A stretch of DNA of 64,000 nucleotides from FEN-1279 sp964501535 (GTDB lineage: Bacteria; Bacteroidota; Ignavibacteria; Tepidaquicellales; Tepidaquicellaceae), in contig CAZCSV010000001.1 in assembly GCA_964501535.1 (NCBI GenBank), positions 558,001-622,000 on the forward strand, read 5' to 3'. Below the pieces are notes generated by a model. That model was not told the origin of the DNA. It made no database searches and worked only from the letters and a program-made list of their open reading frames with translations. Each line of letters starts with the position of its first letter. Positions within the stretch are counted from its first letter, which is position 1. Position numbers and translations under genes: made by a program. Shown here one piece after another: positions 1 through 6,439 of this stretch.

Positions 1-2
1 AC

Positions 3-284
3 TACGGATGGATGAATTCTCATCCCGAACTGAAAAATCTCGAAATCCCTCTTCTTGCGGACACTTCAAAATCTCTCGCAGAAGATCTGGGAATTCTTGA
101 AGCAGAAGAAAAAATCGCCTATCGCGCAACCTTCATAGTTGACCCGAAAGGTTTAGTAAGGTGGATAAACGTAAATGATTTATCTGTTGGCAGAAATGTC
201 GATGAAGTAATAAGAGTGCTCGACGGTCTGCAAAACGGCGGCCTGATACCCTGTAACTGGAAAAAAGGCGAAAAAACTTTATAA
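3..284 (+). CDS. ahpC: Peroxiredoxin (AhpC/TSA type), 3' part only
   Basis: This is the C-terminal part of a peroxiredoxin; the reading frame is open to the left edge, so the N-terminus with the peroxidatic Cys is outside the window. Visible family marks are the core stretch IPLLADTSKSLAEDLGIL, the strand-turn FIVDPKGLVRW, the VGRNVDEVIRVLDGLQ helix, and a C-terminal CNWKKG motif holding the probable resolving Cys, as in actinobacterial AhpC. The enzyme reduces hydrogen and organic peroxides in the cytoplasm, using a disulfide-reducing partner not seen here. A terminator follows at once, so it ends its transcript. Confidence 0.88.
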   Translation, partial: YGWMNSHPELKNLEIPLLADTSKSLAEDLGILEAEEKIAYRATFIVDPKGLVRWINVNDLSVGRNVDEVIRVLDGLQNGGLIPCNWKKGEKTL

Positions 285-305
285 CATTTATTAAATTAAG
301 ACTGA

Positions 306-343
306 AAATGAAAAGAGCTGTTTTAAGCAGCTCTTTTCATTTA
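306..343 (+). terminator. Rho-independent terminator after peroxiredoxin
   Basis: A 13-bp perfect stem (308-320 with 328-340) closes a 7-base loop; the 3' arm runs into a T-rich stretch. It sits 22 bp after the peroxiredoxin stop. Because the 5' arm is A-rich it could also serve the converging minus-strand gene. Confidence 0.8.
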
Positions 344-372
344 ACATTTAAAATTTAACATTTATCATTGAG

Positions 373-1155
373 TCATCCTGCCCATGGTATTCCTTCTACC
401 TTATCACTGAAATCTTTTAACTGCAGCCATCCCTTCTTGCCATTCTTATCCTGTATCAGATACCAGAAACACATTTCAGTATAATCAACATCGCACTTCA
501 CTTTTGTATATGCCTTTATTAATTTTATTTTATCGCCGGGTTTGAATTTTGTTACAATTCCGGATTTTTTATCCCTCTCTTTATATGTATTAAAACTCTC
601 GATTACTTTTATATCCTGTTCAAATCCTTCGTAAAATTTCACAGGGTATTCATCCTTGAATATCGGCTCATATTTCATTTTTTTCTCGTTAAAAACATAT
701 TCATAATCATAACTCCAGAATCCCATCCAGCCGATAGCCTTTACAGTTCCGTCACCATTGATAATCGGCTCATCCATAGAAGAAACCAATCCGAGACTGA
801 TAATTTTCTTGCCCGTAAACCTGTATAATATATAATCGGTGTTGTCATTAAAGTATGTACATATTACAATTTCTTTATAATCGTCGTCTGTATCTAAATC
901 AATTACTTTTACTACAAAATAATCCATTACGGATTCAGTCGAATCCATAATGCTGACTCTGTCTACGGCAATTTTATATTTTCCGTTGTAATATTTCCCT
1001 TCCTCATCATAATAAATGGTGATCTTTACCGTATTTTTCTCCGATTCATAAAGATTAGCCCTGAAAGTGGTATCATATGATGTTGCATATGACAAATTAT
1101 TTACAAAAAATAAAATAGAAATGAGAATAAAAAATGTTGTTTTATGTTTTTTCAT
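373..1155 (-). CDS. Secreted protein with C-terminal SH3-like domain
   Basis: A 260-residue protein of unknown function. Residues 1-24 form a signal peptide (MKKHK, hydrophobic core, cleavage near SYA), so it is exported to the periplasm or surface. The segment VVKVIDLDTDDDYKEIVI near residues 82-99 looks like an integrin/FG-GAP-type strand-and-acidic-loop unit. The last about 65 residues (TKFKPGDKIKLIKAY, WYLIQDKNGKKGWLQLKDF) resemble a bacterial SH3 domain, which in other proteins often binds cell-wall peptides. It lies 20 bp downstream of the lipoprotein gene at 1176, probably in one transcript. The domain assignment is by pattern only. Confidence 0.6.
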   Translation of the reverse strand: MKKHKTTFFILISILFFVNNLSYATSYDTTFRANLYESEKNTVKITIYYDEEGKYYNGKYKIAVDRVSIMDSTESVMDYFVVKVIDLDTDDDYKEIVICTYFNDNTDYILYRFTGKKIISLGLVSSMDEPIINGDGTVKAIGWMGFWSYDYEYVFNEKKMKYEPIFKDEYPVKFYEGFEQDIKVIESFNTYKERDKKSGIVTKFKPGDKIKLIKAYTKVKCDVDYTEMCFWYLIQDKNGKKGWLQLKDFSDKVEGIPWAG

Positions 1156-1175
1156 AAAATTTAATGTTATAAGAT

Positions 1176-1688
1176 TTATAATTCCCTTACGTATACAGAT
1201 TCGGCTCCGAAAAAGAAGCTCAAATTCATGTATTTCTCGATAAACGCTTTTAACTTCTCCGATGTTGAAAATTTTTCTTTTATATTGCTCGTTACCTCGG
1301 TTAAAGAAATTTCATTCTCACTCTTTACGCTGAATTTGTACAGGTAATATCTGCTCGAACCCGGTGCATCGTACTTGGATATCTGACTTATGTTTATAAA
1401 ATCGACATCCTTTATTTTTGAAAAATGTGCGAGATACATTACAGTATCCTGAGCCGTTTTTGCATCCGGTTCCTTCGACTCTGCCGGAAGCTGTGCAATT
1501 TTATAATGATAATCATCTGACTTTGTTACCATATACTTCGTGCTGCCGTTTTTAAATCCCCATGTACCAGTATAACTCTTGTCAACCTTTATGCCCGGCG
1601 AGTCTATCGCAATCTGCGACTCGTATGGACATCCGTAAAATAAAATCGCTATGCTGAATAAAACAATAAGAAAAATAATTTTGTTCAT
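1176..1688 (-). CDS. Hypothetical lipoprotein
   Basis: A 170-residue protein that I do not recognise. The N-terminus MNKIIFLIVLFSIAILFYGC is a type II signal with a lipobox ending at Cys20, so it should be lipid-anchored in the envelope. The remainder is a mixed alpha/beta domain of about 150 residues with no cysteine pairs or catalytic motif that I can see. It is followed 20 bp later by the SH3-domain secreted protein, suggesting a joint envelope role. Confidence 0.6.
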   Translation of the reverse strand: MNKIIFLIVLFSIAILFYGCPYESQIAIDSPGIKVDKSYTGTWGFKNGSTKYMVTKSDDYHYKIAQLPAESKEPDAKTAQDTVMYLAHFSKIKDVDFINISQISKYDAPGSSRYYLYKFSVKSENEISLTEVTSNIKEKFSTSEKLKAFIEKYMNLSFFFGAESVYVREL

Positions 1689-1721
1689 AATTTAATTTTT
1701 TATTTTATTATAATTGTATTT

Positions 1722-2186
1722 TTAATTTCTTTCCGATATTGCAAAACTCATGAAATCCGTTATTGGGGGATTGAGGTTCATCTTTCTTAACATCGATGCA
1801 ATCTGCCCCCTGTGATATGTTGAGTGATTTATCATGTGCATAAACATTTCCCAGATTTTTGCCGTTACCCGCTCTCCTCTTATATTAACGTATCCGATTG
1901 AATTATCGAACTCACTCTCCTCCAAATTATTTATGTATTCTTTCCATTCTGCATTTATGGATTTCAACAATTTTGTATTTTCTTCGATAGACCTCACCAT
2001 AAACGGGTCGAAAAATTTTTCGCCCCTGATTCTCCCCATAATCAATACCTCTGCATTTATTATGTGAGATAATAACTCTATCGGTCTGCCAATACTTAAA
2101 TCATTTATCTTTAACACTTCAGCAACGATATCGTTAGCCCATAAATCATACCTCAATAAAATGTTAAAATGAATTCTATATTCCAT
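1722..2186 (-). CDS. DinB-like four-helix protein
   Basis: A 154-residue protein of the DinB/YfiT-like superfamily: four-helix-bundle proteins that often bind a metal through three histidines. The N-terminal helix reads YRIHFNILLRYDLWANDIV; a first His lies in ELLSHIINAEVLIMGRI; and the C-terminal helix HMINHSTYHRGQIASML supplies the conserved HxxxHRGQ pattern. The function is unknown; relatives include thiol-dependent transferases and damage-induced proteins. The frame is open farther upstream, to 2363, but that stretch lies inside the previous gene and shows no family similarity, so I start at the Met at 2186, 13 bp after the previous stop. Confidence 0.78.
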   Translation of the reverse strand: MEYRIHFNILLRYDLWANDIVAEVLKINDLSIGRPIELLSHIINAEVLIMGRIRGEKFFDPFMVRSIEENTKLLKSINAEWKEYINNLEESEFDNSIGYVNIRGERVTAKIWEMFMHMINHSTYHRGQIASMLRKMNLNPPITDFMSFAISERN

Positions 2187-2199
2187 ATTTAAAAATGTT

Positions 2200-2727
2200 T
2201 TATTTGTTTCCTGATATTCTCTGCCACGCTTTCGGAGAGAAAAAATCCCTGCTTTCCTTTCTGTATCCGTCGTAATATAACGCTCCCCATATCGGCGTCC
2301 TCGGATAGCAGTATAAATCCCCTGTCGAAAGCTCCACCAGCGATGGAAATTCATTCGCCGCAAAATGCTTGTTTACATACCTGCCTAAAAAATCTATCTG
2401 CTCCTGAGTTGCTTTCTCCACTATCAGACACGGATAAACAACAAGCATTCCTCCAAAACCGAGAGGATATCCCTGCCTGAGCTTCATCGCATAATTAAAT
2501 GACTCGCGGCTGTATTGCTCGAACTTCGCGGGTGTGTATGGCTCATTCTGGAACTTCACGAAAGCGAAACAATTCACTTTTCCGAATTTCGTCGTCTCTA
2601 TCCTGTCCCTTCTGTAACTTTTATCGAATAACCAGTTCGGTTCTATACCTAAATTCGAAAATCCGAAATACTGCATCCACTGCTCCAATAACTTTAAATA
2701 ATTTTGCGCATTCTCCGGGTAATCCAT
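2200..2727 (-). CDS. Conserved hypothetical protein, 175 aa
   Basis: A soluble protein of 175 residues with no signal peptide or membrane segment; I do not recognise the family. It is rich in aromatic residues (WMQYFGF, GALYYDGYRKESRDFF) and contains a hydrophobic strand GGMLVVYPCLIVEKATQEQIDFL that may form the core of an alpha/beta fold. It is followed 13 bp later by the DinB-like gene in the same direction, so the two are probably co-transcribed. Confidence 0.55.
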   Translation of the reverse strand: MDYPENAQNYLKLLEQWMQYFGFSNLGIEPNWLFDKSYRRDRIETTKFGKVNCFAFVKFQNEPYTPAKFEQYSRESFNYAMKLRQGYPLGFGGMLVVYPCLIVEKATQEQIDFLGRYVNKHFAANEFPSLVELSTGDLYCYPRTPIWGALYYDGYRKESRDFFSPKAWQRISGNK

Positions 2728-2788
2728 ATGATTTTTATATTAATTTACATTTGTAATTGTATATTGTACATTGAAAATTGTACATTGA

Positions 2789-3154
2789 TTAAAACATTTC
2801 CATCGCTTTTAATACTTCCACCGCTCTTTCGTAATCATATCCGTTTACTATCAATTTTGCCTCATACGCTAATTGCATGGAAGGAAACATTCCGAAAGAA
2901 CCGTCCGACGATACAATAAAACATTCTATACCTTCCGATTCAAGCGTCTCCTTTGCGAGCTGTGCATCAATTTCATTCATAAACACTTTCACTACAACTT
3001 CGTCAGCCTTTTCATCATCAAATACTTGCTCTTCTTCCTCAACTAACTCGCTCAAATCCGCTCCGCAATAGGGACAAATCTTGTCCTCTTTCTTTACTGT
3101 TCTCTTGCACCCAGTGCAGTAATATTGCTCTTCACTTAAATCTTCTTCTTCCAT
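2789..3154 (-). CDS. Zinc-ribbon plus DUF2007-like protein
   Basis: A 121-residue cytoplasmic protein. Residues about 13-35 are a zinc ribbon (CTGCKRTVKKEDKICPYCG, two CxxC pairs). After an acidic linker (ELVEEEEQVFDDE), residues about 50-121 match the DUF2007 pattern (VVVKVFMNEIDAQLAKETL, SEGIECFIVSSDG, then AKLIVNGYDYERAVEVL). DUF2007 proteins are annotated as putative signal-transducing proteins, but their biochemical role is not established. The start is the first Met, with the zinc ribbon immediately behind it. Confidence 0.7.
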   Translation of the reverse strand: MEEEDLSEEQYYCTGCKRTVKKEDKICPYCGADLSELVEEEEQVFDDEKADEVVVKVFMNEIDAQLAKETLESEGIECFIVSSDGSFGMFPSMQLAYEAKLIVNGYDYERAVEVLKAMEMF

Positions 3155-3192
3155 ATTATTTTTTTAAATAAAAATTTCTTCCAAAAAATTAC

Positions 3193-4548
3193 TTATTTCA
3201 ATGACTCTATCCATTTGCTTACCTCATCTATTATTGCATCATTGAAATTGTTATAATAAAATCCCGGTGTGCTTTTCTTCTGGAAACTGTCCTCCGGGTC
3301 CTTTGCAGTCGCAAATCCGTGGTCCATATTCGGAATCAATAAAAACTTTCCTTTTCCCGGGTGATATGCGTTCACGATTTTTACTACATCTTCGTGGTCT
3401 TTATTGGAAAAAGCTTCGAAGTCACCTTCACCTCTTATTACCAGCACGTTAGCTTTTATGTCTTTCCAGACTTGCGGCATATTTAAATCCTGAAGTTCCT
3501 GCCAGAACTTGTAATTCCTCGACCAAACCTGGTCTCCGCCTGTGTATTCCATATTTTCCTTCATCTCTTCCTTGACATCTTCACTCACAACTATATCTTT
3601 CGGATGCCTTTTCATAATTAAATATTCATACAATACCTTCGTTAAATCGGTTACTATTTTTTCGTTCGTGATGTAATCCACTCCCGCAATAGGATTCTGA
3701 AATCTGTACATATCGAGTATGTATTCATACCACGTCTTCAATCCAGTTCCGCATACGATTATACCCTTTGCAATCCTGTTTTTATCCACCATCGGTGCCT
3801 CGTATCCGCCGAGCGAATGCCCAAACACAAATACGTTTTCCTTATCCACAAAATCGTATTCAAGCATTTTCTGGAAACCTGCTTCGAATCCTTCAAGCTC
3901 TGTATAGTAACCAACATCAAAACAATCGGGTGTATTCATACAGTCACCCATAGCAAGCTTTTCCACTCTCACCACGCAGTAACCCCTCTCACTGAGTTTC
4001 TGAACAACCTGTCCGTACGGATGCTTACCGAGATTATCGAGTGAATAGCACATATATCCCGGAATGAAAAGTATGGTTTTGAATTTCTCCTGCTGCAGTT
4101 TCGGTTTGTTCACTATTATTCTGATATAACCTTCTTTAAATTTCACTTCATCATATATCACATCATACTTGTCCGATTTTTCATACGGCAGAGGTGCGGC
4201 ATCCGCAGTGAGATTCAGCTTTTCCCCGCTTCTGTAAACTGTAAATTTCACCGGCATCTTTTCCCTGAAGTCCTTCACAGCTTCCCTGTATTCTTTTATC
4301 TTTTTCACCGCAATATCATTAACGGCTTCTATTAAATCATTAACCTTAATCCCCGCTTTATCGCCTGTCGAATTCGGAGTCACAGCCGTTACCACCAGAC
4401 CGTCCTTCGATTGCAGATTTAACGCTGTCTTAATCGAATCGTTCACCTCGATAACCTTTAAACCAAAAAACGCCTTCCGCACTATATTCTGCGGATATGC
4501 CGCAGCAACAAAACAAAATAAAAAAACAAAAATTGATAACTTTTTCAT
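3193..4548 (-). CDS. Secreted PDZ-domain alpha/beta hydrolase
   Basis: A 451-residue exported enzyme. Residues 1-19 are a signal peptide (cleavage near AAAYPQ). A PDZ domain follows (GLKVIEVNDS, VVTAVTPNSTGDKAGIKVND, residues about 28-110). An alpha/beta-hydrolase domain then occupies residues about 150-451: ILFIPGYMCYS carries the oxyanion-hole strand, VFGHSLGGYEAP holds the nucleophile Ser, VIRGEGDFEAF the probable acid, and NMDHGFA the catalytic His. PDZ followed by hydrolase is an uncommon order; the PDZ may recruit a peptide or protein substrate. The substrate cannot be told from sequence; esterase and peptidase are both possible. Confidence 0.75.
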   Translation of the reverse strand: MKKLSIFVFLFCFVAAAYPQNIVRKAFFGLKVIEVNDSIKTALNLQSKDGLVVTAVTPNSTGDKAGIKVNDLIEAVNDIAVKKIKEYREAVKDFREKMPVKFTVYRSGEKLNLTADAAPLPYEKSDKYDVIYDEVKFKEGYIRIIVNKPKLQQEKFKTILFIPGYMCYSLDNLGKHPYGQVVQKLSERGYCVVRVEKLAMGDCMNTPDCFDVGYYTELEGFEAGFQKMLEYDFVDKENVFVFGHSLGGYEAPMVDKNRIAKGIIVCGTGLKTWYEYILDMYRFQNPIAGVDYITNEKIVTDLTKVLYEYLIMKRHPKDIVVSEDVKEEMKENMEYTGGDQVWSRNYKFWQELQDLNMPQVWKDIKANVLVIRGEGDFEAFSNKDHEDVVKIVNAYHPGKGKFLLIPNMDHGFATAKDPEDSFQKKSTPGFYYNNFNDAIIDEVSKWIESLK

Positions 4549-4940
4549 AAGATAATAAATTGTATGTTATATTAATATTAATTTCCGTTCAACGCATTTG
4601 TCAATCCTGCGAAAGCAGGAATCCAGATTAAAAAAATATGAGAATTACTTTACAAGGTTATAAAAATGGATTTTAAGTGCAAGGAAGAAAAGCGATGCCA
4701 CGATTCATTGAAAAGTTTAATCTAAAAATGAAAACTATGCTACAGTTTCACAAATTAAATTTTTTCATGATAAATGACTAAAATTAGTATTGTTTTGATG
4801 TTTTTTTCTTGATATTTTTATAAATTGATTTAATCTACTATATGCAATTTCATAAAATATTTTCGAAATACCCAAAAAAAATTTATACCCTAAATTTATA
4901 TTTAATAAATAAAAAAACTTTAAAGAAAGGAAGTTAAACT
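4549..4940. other. Intergenic region with one palindromic repeat, upstream of gdhA
   Basis: This 392-bp gap lies between two divergent genes, so it should hold promoters for both. I see one dispersed palindrome (4599-4627). The rest is AT-rich, with no tRNA-like or open coding structure. Near its right end an A-rich tract leads into a clear Shine-Dalgarno site, aggaag at 4928-4933, before gdhA. Confidence 0.6.
4599..4627. repeat. REP-like palindrome, copy 1
   Basis: A 29-bp element with a 6-bp stem (tcctgc/gcagga) around a gaaa tetraloop and flanks reading tgtcaa and atccaga. It belongs to the widespread family that encodes the peptide IPAKAGIQ when it lies in genes. A second copy, on the other strand, is at 29714-29742 and differs at three positions; two of them are compensatory within the stem. 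Confidence 0.75.
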
Positions 4941-6302
4941 ATGTCTGCATTCGTTAAAGAGATTATTGACATTGTTAAGCACAAAGATCCTGCTCAACCG
5001 GAATTCCTGCAGGCCGTTACGGAAGTTGTTGAATCGCTGGCTCTGGTTCTCGAAAAACACCCGCACTACAAAGTTCACAAAATCGTCGAAAGGATTATCG
5101 AACCCGAAAGAGTCATTATGTTCAGAGTTCCCTGGATGGATGACCAGGGAAATGTTCACGTGAATCGTGGCTTTAGAATTGAAATGAATTCCGCTATCGG
5201 TCCTTATAAAGGCGGCTTAAGATTTCATCCTTCGGTAAATCTTGGAATATTAAAATTCTTGGCATTTGAACAAGTATTCAAAAATAGCTTAACCACATTG
5301 CCAATGGGCGGTGGAAAAGGCGGCTCTGACTTCGACCCTAAAGGCAAAAGTGATAATGAAGTTATGAGATTTTGCCAGTCCTTTATGAGCGAACTTTTCA
5401 GACACATAGGCGCTGATACTGACGTACCCGCCGGTGATATCGGCGTAGGCGGAAGAGAAATAGGCTTCTTGTTCGGTCAGTATAAAAAACTCCGTAACGA
5501 GTTCGTCGGCGTTCTGACCGGTAAAGGCTTGAACTGGGGCGGTTCATTAATCAGACCCGAAGCAACAGGATATGGTACAATCTATTTCGGTGCCAATATG
5601 CTCGCTACAAGAAAAGAAGACTATAAAGGTAAAGTATGCCTGGTATCGGGAAGCGGAAACGTCGCTCAGTATGCTATCGAAAAATTGCTTGAGTTCGGTG
5701 CAAAACCTGTCACCTGCTCCGACTCTAATGGTTACATATATGATGAAGAAGGTTTCAATAAAGAAAAACTTGCATTCCTGATGGACCTCAAAAACGTAAA
5801 AAGAGGAAGAGTCTCCGAATATGCTAATAAATTCAAATCAGCCGTCTATACACCCGTAGACCCGAAGCTGGATTACAATCCTCTTTGGAATCATAAAGCG
5901 CAATGCGCCTTCCCGTGTGCTACTCAAAACGAAGTCAATGGAAAAGACGCTGCAAACTTGCTGAAGAACGGTGTTTACGTCGTTTCCGAAGGTGCAAATA
6001 TGCCGACCACTATCGATGGCGTTAACCAGTTCATCGATGCAAAGATTCTCTATGGTCCGGGTAAAGCCGCAAATGCTGGCGGTGTCGCTACTTCAGGCCT
6101 CGAAATGTCGCAGAACTCTCAAAGACTCGCCTGGTCGAGAGAAGAAGTCGATAAGAAATTACAATGGATTATGAAAAATATCCACGATAATTGCTTTGAA
6201 ACTTCTAAGAAATACGGAACACCGGGTAACTATGTTAACGGTGCAAATATCGCCGGATTCCTGAAAGTCGCAGATACTATGATTGACCAGGGCCTTGTAT
6301 AG
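4941..6302 (+). CDS. gdhA: Glutamate dehydrogenase (NADP-type)
   Basis: A 453-residue hexameric-type glutamate dehydrogenase interconverting 2-oxoglutarate plus ammonia with glutamate in the cytoplasm. Visible marks are substrate-binding GPYKGGLRFHPSVN (Lys90), the catalytic-Lys motif PMGGGKGGSDFDPKGKS (Lys126), DVPAGDIGVGGRE with Asp166, and the Rossmann nucleotide loop VSGSGNVA at residues 235-242. Length and motifs fit the E. coli GdhA subfamily, which usually prefers NADPH and works in ammonium assimilation. It has a good Shine-Dalgarno site and its own terminator, so it is monocistronic. Confidence 0.95.
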   Translation: MSAFVKEIIDIVKHKDPAQPEFLQAVTEVVESLALVLEKHPHYKVHKIVERIIEPERVIMFRVPWMDDQGNVHVNRGFRIEMNSAIGPYKGGLRFHPSVNLGILKFLAFEQVFKNSLTTLPMGGGKGGSDFDPKGKSDNEVMRFCQSFMSELFRHIGADTDVPAGDIGVGGREIGFLFGQYKKLRNEFVGVLTGKGLNWGGSLIRPEATGYGTIYFGANMLATRKEDYKGKVCLVSGSGNVAQYAIEKLLEFGAKPVTCSDSNGYIYDEEGFNKEKLAFLMDLKNVKRGRVSEYANKFKSAVYTPVDPKLDYNPLWNHKAQCAFPCATQNEVNGKDAANLLKNGVYVVSEGANMPTTIDGVNQFIDAKILYGPGKAANAGGVATSGLEMSQNSQRLAWSREEVDKKLQWIMKNIHDNCFETSKKYGTPGNYVNGANIAGFLKVADTMIDQGLV

Positions 6303-6321
6303 TAAATGGAAGTTATAATCG

Positions 6322-6364
6322 ATAAAAAAAGCGGGATGAAGCGATTCATCTCGCTTTTTTTTCG
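6322..6364 (+). terminator. Rho-independent terminator after gdhA
   Basis: A long stem (about 17 bp, 6324-6340 with 6345-6361) with a 4-base loop, ending in a run of eight T. It lies 20 bp after the gdhA stop. Confidence 0.85.
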
Positions 6365-6439
6365 GTTTTATTATAAGAAATCTGATATATATTTCTTTAA
6401 ACTTTCACTTTTAGTATTTTTATTCAAATCTACTCTCTT

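Noticed and set aside
2187..2363. N-terminal extension of the DinB-like protein
   Set aside because: It lies wholly inside the upstream gene and reads as an Arg-rich shadow of it; the family similarity starts at the Met at 2186.
4941..6302. Leucine or phenylalanine dehydrogenase instead of glutamate dehydrogenase
   Set aside because: Length, GPYKGGLRFHPSVN and PMGGGKGGSDFDPKGKS match the hexameric glutamate dehydrogenases.
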